Of a stretch of DNA of 13,329 nt, positions 8,177-13,329 are shown piece after piece. A program made the position numbers and the translations under genes. Positions within the stretch are counted from its first letter, which is position 1. Each line of letters opens with the position of its first letter. This stretch comes from Bacteroidota bacterium (GTDB lineage: Bacteria > Bacteroidota > Bacteroidia > JAADEI01). The DNA lies in assembly GCA_024280615.1 (NCBI GenBank), contig JAJRPU010000127.1, positions 1 through 13,329 on the forward strand. Direction: 5' to 3'. A model generated the notes under the pieces. The model ran no database searches. It was not told the DNA's origin and saw nothing but the letters and a program-made list of their open reading frames with translations.

Positions 8177-9175
8177 TCAGAAACGTGGACAGTAAATTTT
8201 TCCGTAACCTTTTCTGGAACCTTCAAATGGATACATAACGCTGAGGGTCACTTCAGGACCACCAGCCATTGAGCCAATATCCTGCTTCAATGTGGAAGTA
8301 ATCAAGTCATAAGCCACTGTTATGTCAATTGACCTGAATTCATATCGTATGATGGGGGCAATGGCATCCCTCGTCCTGTAAGCCACCCCAGCAGAGACTC
8401 CATGGACAAATGCAGCATCTGGATTAATATCGTATCTAACAAGGCTACCAATGGTTAACTCCCAAAAGGGGCTTTGATAACTGAAGAAGGCAAATGGCAC
8501 TAATGCCCACTGCTTGTTCAGTTCCACATACGACCTGAGATGAGCAACTATCCGCTTGGCTTTTGTCTCATTGCCATAGAAAGCATTCCTTGCTCCGATA
8601 AGGTTATGCAAGGCAATTCCCCCTGCCAACCTGAAAACTTCAATATTGTACATACCGCCTATACCGACGGATAGATTGGGTGTGCTATATGTCCCTATGG
8701 GTCCTTCTCCAAGTGGGACGTTAGGGTCATATTGAAATCCATCCCACTGGGAAATGCCTTTTGCATTGGCAAGGTCAATGGAATACCATGAATAAGAGAA
8801 AGATAGTCCTGCACCAATAAAGGTTGTGTTTGATATTCCAAGCATTACCGCCCCTGCGAGACCCACGTAATTCTCACTAAGTTTAAGGTCTCCGGCTGCA
8901 TCCTTGTAAACAGTCAAGCCACCTCCTACCCACGCATTCTGCTGCTTGGAAGGAAAGAATCTACCATCAACAGTTATTCCTGTTGTGATATATGGCACTG
9001 GCACCACGCTCCACTGGTTCCTATAGAAAATTTTAGCCCTGTATAATCCACTCATTGTTCCAATGAAAGCAGGATTTTCTTCCTGCTCAAACTGTGTGTA
9101 AGTGGAAAAGTGAATGTCCTGCCCGAAAACAATGCTTCCTGTGAAAAACCCTACAAGCAATAATGCCTTCCTCAT
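8177..9175 (-). CDS. PorP/SprF family type IX secretion outer-membrane protein
   Basis: This is a probable outer-membrane beta-barrel of the PorP/SprF family (332 residues), whose members pair with type B T9SS cargo proteins and help them to be secreted or anchored at the surface. A signal peptide is evident (MRKALLLVGFFTGSIVFG, then QDIHFSTYTQF). The mature start carries the family signature: QDxHFS, then an ENPAFIGTMSGLYRA block (NPAxxG) and FYRNQW at about residues 50-56. The rest alternates glycine-rich beta strands and ends in an aromatic residue (YCPRF), typical of barrel C-termini. The ATG at 9175 is 28 bp after the stop of the cargo gene, so the two are probably co-transcribed. Many paralogues of this family exist in one genome, so I give no gene symbol. 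Confidence 0.88.
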   Translation of the reverse strand: MRKALLLVGFFTGSIVFGQDIHFSTYTQFEQEENPAFIGTMSGLYRAKIFYRNQWSVVPVPYITTGITVDGRFFPSKQQNAWVGGGLTVYKDAAGDLKLSENYVGLAGAVMLGISNTTFIGAGLSFSYSWYSIDLANAKGISQWDGFQYDPNVPLGEGPIGTYSTPNLSVGIGGMYNIEVFRLAGGIALHNLIGARNAFYGNETKAKRIVAHLRSYVELNKQWALVPFAFFSYQSPFWELTIGSLVRYDINPDAAFVHGVSAGVAYRTRDAIAPIIRYEFRSIDITVAYDLITSTLKQDIGSMAGGPEVTLSVMYPFEGSRKGYGKIYCPRF

Positions 9176-9203
9176 GGCTAACTATTTTTTAGGTTTTATT
9201 GAT

Positions 9204-10544
9204 TTACTTGACTACGGTTATGTTGCCTGTGATTTTAGTCACTTTGCCATCGGGGGTTGTATATGTCAGAACATAGGCGTATACTGCCTGTGGGCATGGT
9301 TGCCCTTTGCAGGTGGCTTCCCATTTTTCTCCTATAGTGGTGCTTTCAAAGACCAACTCACCCCAGCGATTATAAATCCTCCAGGTGTAGTTAGTTGCAC
9401 CTGGTGGAATACCAACAGGAGCAGCATAATCGTTAACATTGTCCCCATTGGGCGTTACTATATTTGGGATGAACGCTTCATCTAAGAATCTTCTGGGCTC
9501 AGCCAGTGTCCACCACATTGCAGACATTTGAACTTCGTCAGACTCAAACAAGGGTGTTACATAAGTTCCCTGTGCCGCCTCCTGCCATTCTTGTGTAGCA
9601 GCATTCCACGCAATAAGTATCAAGGAATCAATAGTGCCGCTATTACATTTGGCAAGGTCGTCGTCAGAGAGAGTAAATGTTAGTTTAAAGACTGGCATTT
9701 GAGTATAATCTTCATGATATACTCTCCAGAATCGGTTTACCATCAGGGAATCAAACTCCATGTTAAACAATACTGTGTTTGTAACAGCAGAATCTTCTGG
9801 TATATTAGGGTCACCTGGCAGTGGTCTGTTGTTACAACCTGCCGGGGTAGCTCCAGCATCGGTAGTAGCATAAGTTGAGAAAGCAACGTAGTTTCCTGTT
9901 CCAGCACTGGTCACTTCATAAGTAAGCGGGTAATAGGCTTGGTCTGAGCCAAATGGAATTGTATAAGCACCTGTATTATTACTCACTTTCCATTTAACGA
10001 TGCTTAGATTCCTTGCTCCGCCGTTAGATAAATCTTGCGTCTCTCCATAGATATAAGACACATCAGAACCACCTTGAATGGCATCAGGGGAAGAATTTTC
10101 AATCTGGAATGTACGACTATTTAAGTGAAGTATTTGCGTTGAAGTGAAAAATAGCGTATCTCGTAGTATTACAGACACATCACCTGGATTAACGTTTTCC
10201 AATTTAACTGCTCCTGTTCCTTCAAGGGACATATTGGAGAAATAACTAAACTCAGGACCTTTTATTCTCTGAGTGTCTCCCACGAAATGAACCGTTCCAC
10301 TGCCGCTGACCCATGCACCATTAGGGTTCTCATTGGTCCAGTCCCCAGAAAGATACAGGTCCCCTTCATTTATGAACTGTGCGTCTGGGTCACTTGCGTG
10401 AACGTAATGACTGTCTATTTTTACCGGGACTCCCGGACCTATGTAGAAAATAGTAGAGTTATAAACCCCATTAAAGGTTTGGGCATTGACCCCTATTGTT
10501 ACCACCACACCGCCGAGAACAATCAATGTCCTCTTCATCTTCAT
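9204..10544 (-). CDS. T9SS type B sorting-domain surface protein (gliding-motility-associated C-terminal domain)
   Basis: This is a secreted protein of 446 residues, probably exported by the type IX system and held at the cell surface. A signal peptide (RTLIVLGGVVVTIGVNA, then QTFNG) is followed by beta-rich sequence with the pattern NEGDLYLSGDWTN ... GSGTVHFVGDTQRIKG at about residues 58-95, common in Bacteroidota surface proteins. Residues 358-446 form the type B C-terminal domain: FIPNIVTPNGDNVNDY, then IYNRWGELVFES, a tryptophan at GEKW, and PQAVYAYVLTYTTPDGK ending GNITVVK. No enzymatic motif was found, so its role is likely structural or adhesive, but this is inference. The PorP/SprF-like gene immediately downstream is the expected partner. 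A TATCTTTG element about 37 bp upstream and the ATG directly before KMKRTL support the start. Confidence 0.88.
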   Translation of the reverse strand: MKMKRTLIVLGGVVVTIGVNAQTFNGVYNSTIFYIGPGVPVKIDSHYVHASDPDAQFINEGDLYLSGDWTNENPNGAWVSGSGTVHFVGDTQRIKGPEFSYFSNMSLEGTGAVKLENVNPGDVSVILRDTLFFTSTQILHLNSRTFQIENSSPDAIQGGSDVSYIYGETQDLSNGGARNLSIVKWKVSNNTGAYTIPFGSDQAYYPLTYEVTSAGTGNYVAFSTYATTDAGATPAGCNNRPLPGDPNIPEDSAVTNTVLFNMEFDSLMVNRFWRVYHEDYTQMPVFKLTFTLSDDDLAKCNSGTIDSLILIAWNAATQEWQEAAQGTYVTPLFESDEVQMSAMWWTLAEPRRFLDEAFIPNIVTPNGDNVNDYAAPVGIPPGATNYTWRIYNRWGELVFESTTIGEKWEATCKGQPCPQAVYAYVLTYTTPDGKVTKITGNITVVK

Positions 10545-10580
10545 CGCACCACTTTTTTACAGATTTACCTTTTGTGTTTA

Positions 10581-10588
10581 CAAAGATA
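10581..10588 (-). promoter_or_regulatory. Putative -7 promoter element (TATCTTTG) for the T9SS cargo/PorP operon
   Basis: On the minus strand this reads TATCTTTG, a full match to TAnnTTTG and the form most often seen in Bacteroidota promoters. Transcription would begin near 10575, giving a 5' leader of about 30 nt before the ATG at 10544. The upstream sequence is AT-rich; a TTG occurs about 25 bp upstream, further than the usual -33 spacing, so the -33 element is uncertain. Confidence 0.55.
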
Positions 10589-10662
10589 CGAAAAAATAAT
10601 TTTTGAACACAGGCAACATGGATGTGACAAATTAACCCATAAAATCCTGAGTCGCAATTAAC

Positions 10663-11040
10663 CTACAAGAGGATTGCTTTCCAATCCTGACCTACCCAGA
10701 GTCCTTTGATGGTCAAGTTAGGGAAAAGTTGTTTAAGTCTTCGTACTGCTTGAGAAATATGATTTTTATGTTCTTCTTCACTAACAGGATTTCCAGCACA
10801 ATCATAATGTCCAACAATGTATAGATGCTTTGACCCGTGTTTCTCAACAGAGATATTAATCATTTTGAGTATTTGTGTAAGTTCTTCTTCAGATGCAGAG
10901 GCTAAAAATCCATCTATTCCTGGAAAAGTAATCATATCAACAAATGTGACACTTGCATCCTTTTTTATTAAATCAATCACTGGTTCCTGTGTTCTTCCAT
11001 CCATGCAGTTGAGAGCTGTGGCGAAACTTTGGCTTGTCAT
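10663..11040 (-). CDS. Small beta-carbonic-anhydrase-like protein
   Basis: This is a short protein (125 residues) with the zinc-site pattern of beta-class carbonic anhydrases: C12, D14 and R16 in NCMDGRTQ, and H78 and C81 in GHYDCAGNP. In the family, the two cysteines and the histidine bind zinc, and the Asp-Arg pair gates the fourth ligand. A cytoplasmic location is likely, as there is no signal peptide. The protein is much shorter than classical beta enzymes (about 200 residues) and fits the small 'putative carbonic anhydrase' relatives whose activity is not established. Its ATG at 11040 overlaps the TGA of the upstream threonine dehydrogenase gene (ATGA), so translation is probably coupled. 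Whether it hydrates CO2 or has another zinc-dependent role cannot be decided from the sequence. Confidence 0.75.
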   Translation of the reverse strand: MTSQSFATALNCMDGRTQEPVIDLIKKDASVTFVDMITFPGIDGFLASASEEELTQILKMINISVEKHGSKHLYIVGHYDCAGNPVSEEEHKNHISQAVRRLKQLFPNLTIKGLWVGQDWKAILL

Positions 11041-11984
11041 GATATTGATTTTTTTAGCTTCTTAGCAATTTTAGAAAGCATTACTTCAACCAGTTGGGGT
11101 AGGTCGTATTTATGTAGCCAATTCCAGTCTTTTCTAGCTGCAGAATCATCTATTGAGCGAGGCCATTGTGTGGCTAGCTTATCTCTTTCGTCCGGTTCAT
11201 AAAAGATTTCAAAATCTGAAATATGTTTCTTAATTTCTTGAGCAAGTTCCATCGGAGAAAATGATATGGCTGCAAAGTTGTATGAGGCTTCACGAATAGA
11301 ATCTTTGGGAGCATTCATTAATTCAACTGTCCCACGAATGGCGTCATCCATATACATCATCGGCAGTGTTCTGTCTGGAGATAAATAACACACATATTTC
11401 TTGTTCTTGATTGCCTCATAAAAAATTTCTACTGCGTAGTCGGTAGTACCGCCGCCCGGCATCGCTTTCCAAGATATCAAACCGGGGTATCGTAAAGAAC
11501 GGATATCCAAGTCATACCTATGCTTGTAGTAGTCAATGAATCGTTCACCTGCGTATTTACTAATGCCGTAGATGGTTAAAGGTTCCACAATTGTGTGTTG
11601 AGGGGTGTTGTCTTTCGGGGTTGTAGGACCGAAGATGGCTATTGAACTAGGCCAGAACAGTTTGAATCTAAATTCCCGAGCCAGTTCAAGTACATTAATC
11701 AATCCTTGCATATTGATTTCCCACGCTTTAAGCGGGATTTTCTCTGCTGTGGCACTGAGTATAGCAGCCATGTGATAGACCACATCCGGCTTGAACTTGG
11801 ATATAACGCCGTGAAGTCTGTCGTTGTCCAGAACATCAACAATTTCATAATCAGTTGGGAAGTTAACTTCATTGGCTTGTTTAATATCCGTTGCCAAGAC
11901 CGTGTTTCCCTGACCATGCAAGAATTCAACGAGTTCTGTTCCGATTTGTCCTGCTGCCCCAAAAATCAGAATTCTTTGTGTCAT
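11037..11984 (-). CDS. tdh: L-threonine 3-dehydrogenase, SDR (epimerase-like) type
   Basis: The probable reaction is NAD-dependent oxidation of L-threonine to 2-amino-3-oxobutyrate, the first step of threonine breakdown to glycine and acetyl-CoA, in the cytoplasm. The 315-residue protein has a Rossmann motif GAAGQIG (residues 9-15), D33 after the second strand as expected for NAD preference, AAILSATAEK, FWPSSIAIFGP with S113/S114, and the catalytic YGISK (Y139, K143). Blocks specific to this subfamily are clear: RSLRYPGLISW, PGGGTTDYAVEIF, LPMMYMDDAIRGT, and WPRSIDDSAARKDW. These separate it from UDP-sugar epimerases. It starts with ATG at 11984; a weak TTACTTTG lies just upstream on the minus strand (11992-11999), which would give an almost leaderless message. 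It overlaps the carbonic-anhydrase-like gene by 4 bp. The usual partner, kbl (2-amino-3-ketobutyrate CoA ligase), is not in the window. Confidence 0.85.
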   Translation of the reverse strand: MTQRILIFGAAGQIGTELVEFLHGQGNTVLATDIKQANEVNFPTDYEIVDVLDNDRLHGVISKFKPDVVYHMAAILSATAEKIPLKAWEINMQGLINVLELAREFRFKLFWPSSIAIFGPTTPKDNTPQHTIVEPLTIYGISKYAGERFIDYYKHRYDLDIRSLRYPGLISWKAMPGGGTTDYAVEIFYEAIKNKKYVCYLSPDRTLPMMYMDDAIRGTVELMNAPKDSIREASYNFAAISFSPMELAQEIKKHISDFEIFYEPDERDKLATQWPRSIDDSAARKDWNWLHKYDLPQLVEVMLSKIAKKLKKSIS

Positions 11985-11991
11985 ACATTTG
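11984..11991 (+). promoter_or_regulatory. Putative -7 promoter element (TACATTTG) for the AcpH-like gene
   Basis: TACATTTG matches TAnnTTTG on the plus strand and lies 19 bp before the TTG at 12011. It overlaps the first base of the divergent threonine dehydrogenase start codon, so the two units share a gap of only 26 bp. No good -33 TTTG is present at the right distance (the nearest is at 11945-11948), so confidence is modest. Confidence 0.35.
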
Positions 11992-12010
11992 CAAAGTAAA
12001 TAAACTTTAG

Positions 12011-12658
12011 TTGTATTATGTCTCGCATTTGTTAAGCCTGCCCTGTGGGATTAAACCAATAGCATATATAGGAGGCATATTGCCCGATTTTTTGCACTTG
12101 CGGGGGGAACGATTAAGCCGACATCAAATTAATAAAATTTGTTGTTCCAGTCTGAAAAGAGGTATAGAACATCATATTGAAATAGATAAGTCTTTTCACC
12201 AGAACATTTTGCCCAAATATCAAGCCCTTATTCAAGATGTGTGGATATTAAGACATAAAACTTTCCCACAACGTCGCTATTTCTTCTTTCATCTGGTTAC
12301 CGAAGTTCTGCTGGATGTTTTGCTACTTGATATAGCGTATTGGGAGATTGCAAGGAAACTATCAAAGATTAATGAAAAGGTCTTGATAAGGACAAAAAAT
12401 GTATTGATACATAGTGGAGTATCTTATAGGAACATATTGAGCCTTTTTAGATTTATGCGCAATAGATGGATTTTGCGTTTATCTTTAGACCACATTATTT
12501 TTATTATTGCAAGGAGGGGGCGAATGTGGGGAGGGTTGCCAGAGGACTGGCAACAAACAATAGGAATAGCCAGGGTTTCCCTTATAAAAGAGGTTAAAAC
12601 ATTTTACGAATGGTTACACGACTATGGATTTGGACTTTGGCAACGATTGGATTCATAG
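12011..12658 (+). CDS. Hypothetical protein with AcpH (ACP phosphodiesterase/DUF479)-like pattern
   Basis: This 215-residue protein is not firmly recognised. Its N-terminal half carries the spaced residues seen in acyl-carrier-protein phosphodiesterases (AcpH, DUF479): H6 in YVSHLL, D26 in GILPDF, and G51-I-x2-H55-x2-I-D59 (compare GIHMHRRID in E. coli AcpH), then H94, E98 and D102 in FFHLVTEVLLD, where AcpH has Asp-x3-Asp. It may therefore be a metal-dependent phosphohydrolase of that all-helical fold, but the function is inference. The rest is basic and helical, with no signal peptide. The frame opens with TTG at 12011, immediately after an in-frame TAG; no ATG lies before the conserved H6, so TTG is the likely start. 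The end overlaps the next gene by 49 bp in another frame. Confidence 0.6.
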   Translation: MYYVSHLLSLPCGIKPIAYIGGILPDFLHLRGERLSRHQINKICCSSLKRGIEHHIEIDKSFHQNILPKYQALIQDVWILRHKTFPQRRYFFFHLVTEVLLDVLLLDIAYWEIARKLSKINEKVLIRTKNVLIHSGVSYRNILSLFRFMRNRWILRLSLDHIIFIIARRGRMWGGLPEDWQQTIGIARVSLIKEVKTFYEWLHDYGFGLWQRLDS

Positions 12659-13329
12659 CCAGTGGGCAATCTGCCTACCGCATTTATGTCAATGAATATC
12701 TTTACCTAGGTGCTGGAGGTGAAGGAATGTCTCAGGGGAATGCTTTTGTTGCAAGGGCATCTGGAACGGAAAGCATTTATTGGAGTGGAGGAGCAGGTCT
12801 TCACCGGTATAATGGACCTGCACAGGTTCTCGGGATGTATTCCTCATACTTTGGGGGCATAGTTCAATACCTGTATTTAGGTTTTTCACGTAAATTGCAT
12901 AATGTTCGTGGTGGTGCAGTGGGGTTTTCACTATTAAGAACCGGAGTTGATAACATACCAAACACATTGTATTTAGTTCAGCCGGATGGTAGTCTGGACT
13001 TCAATGCGATAACGCCGTTCAGTGCAGCAGACTATGCATTTTTAATAAGTTACGGACAGCCTTTCAAAGGGATGAATGTTGGGACAACAGTAAAGATTCT
13101 GCACAGGAAAGCAGGAACTTTTGCTACTGCTTGGGGATTCGGAATAGACATTGGGATTCAAGGCAGATATAAAAAATGGAAGTGGGGGATAGTGGGGAAG
13201 GATATAACTGGAACCTTCACAGTCTGGAGATTTTCTTTCACAGACGAAGAAAAATTTATTTTGCAATCCACCGGAAATGTCGTTCCGGATAAGTCATGGG
13301 AGTTGGCAACACCACGGTTCATAGCAGGA
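12610..13329 (+). CDS. PorV/PorQ-family outer-membrane protein, 3' end outside the window
   Basis: This is the start of an outer-membrane beta-barrel of the PorV/PorQ (UPF0164-like) type; 240 codons are visible and the frame is still open at the window end. A signal peptide reads RLWIWTLATIGFIASGQSA and is followed by YRIYVNEYLYLG. The family signature comes next, at about residues 32-56: GAGGEGMSQGNAFVARASGT then IYWSGGAGLHR, matching the usual 'G..A..MG.A.VA...D..A.YWNPAGLA'. TGVDNIPNTLY also resembles this family. PorV relatives act in or beside the type IX secretion pathway or in other outer-membrane transport; the exact role here is unknown. The ATG at 12610 lies within the preceding gene (49 bp overlap), but it is the only start that yields the full signal peptide. 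The two genes are probably one transcript. Confidence 0.75.
   Translation, partial: MVTRLWIWTLATIGFIASGQSAYRIYVNEYLYLGAGGEGMSQGNAFVARASGTESIYWSGGAGLHRYNGPAQVLGMYSSYFGGIVQYLYLGFSRKLHNVRGGAVGFSLLRTGVDNIPNTLYLVQPDGSLDFNAITPFSAADYAFLISYGQPFKGMNVGTTVKILHRKAGTFATAWGFGIDIGIQGRYKKWKWGIVGKDITGTFTVWRFSFTDEEKFILQSTGNVVPDKSWELATPRFIAG

Noticed and set aside
9114..9485. 123-codon plus-strand frame across the cargo/PorP junction
   Set aside because: It is antisense to the conserved type B C-terminal domain and the PorP-like signal peptide, both convincing genes.
10287..10661. 124-codon plus-strand frame
   Set aside because: It is antisense to the cargo gene start and its promoter and lacks any domain signature.
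11037..11984. UDP-glucose 4-epimerase assignment
   Set aside because: The protein has the YxxxK Rossmann core shared with epimerases, but the PGGGTTDYAV, LPMMYMDDAI and WPRSIDDS blocks are specific to SDR-type threonine dehydrogenases.
12689..13266. Two minus-strand frames of 92 and 74 codons
   Set aside because: Both are antisense to the PorV-like gene, which has a signal peptide and family signature on the plus strand.
1..13329. Defence island, CRISPR array, prophage or transposon
   Set aside because: No direct-repeat array, transposase, integrase, or toxin-antitoxin or restriction motif was seen. The helicase/nuclease pair is ordinary AddAB recombination machinery rather than a defence system.

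Overview
The window looks like chromosomal DNA from a member of the Bacteroidota. The evidence is a type IX secretion (T9SS) cargo protein with the type B (gliding-motility-associated) C-terminal domain, a PorP/SprF-type partner, a PorV-like outer-membrane protein, the short-chain-dehydrogenase type of threonine dehydrogenase common in this phylum, and TAnnTTTG promoter elements. Genes generally lack Shine-Dalgarno sites. No rRNA, tRNA, CRISPR array, IS element or phage gene was seen.

Layout. Positions 110-6651 (minus strand) hold a two-gene addA-addB operon for double-strand-break end processing: a superfamily 1 helicase/nuclease followed 14 bp later by a helicase-dead nuclease subunit with an intact iron-sulfur cysteine set. 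Positions 6861-8167 (plus strand) look gene-poor because no long ATG-initiated frame exists. They actually contain two tandem, mutually homologous outer-membrane beta-barrel genes, both broken: the first lacks a usable start, and the second has two frameshifts. Positions 8177-10544 (minus strand) hold the T9SS type B cargo gene followed by its PorP/SprF-like partner, driven by a clear TATCTTTG promoter element.

Positions 10663-11984 (minus strand) hold an L-threonine 3-dehydrogenase gene overlapping a small beta-carbonic-anhydrase-like gene in an ATGA junction. Divergent to these, positions 12011-13329 (plus strand) hold a TTG-started gene resembling the ACP phosphodiesterase (AcpH/DUF479) fold. 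It overlaps by 49 bp, in another frame, the start of a PorV/PorQ-family outer-membrane protein that runs off the window.

No clearly new multi-gene system can be demonstrated. The most informative unexplained signals are the hidden pair of decayed beta-barrel paralogues, the translationally coupled threonine dehydrogenase/carbonic-anhydrase-like pair, and the out-of-frame overlap between the AcpH-like gene and the PorV-like gene.
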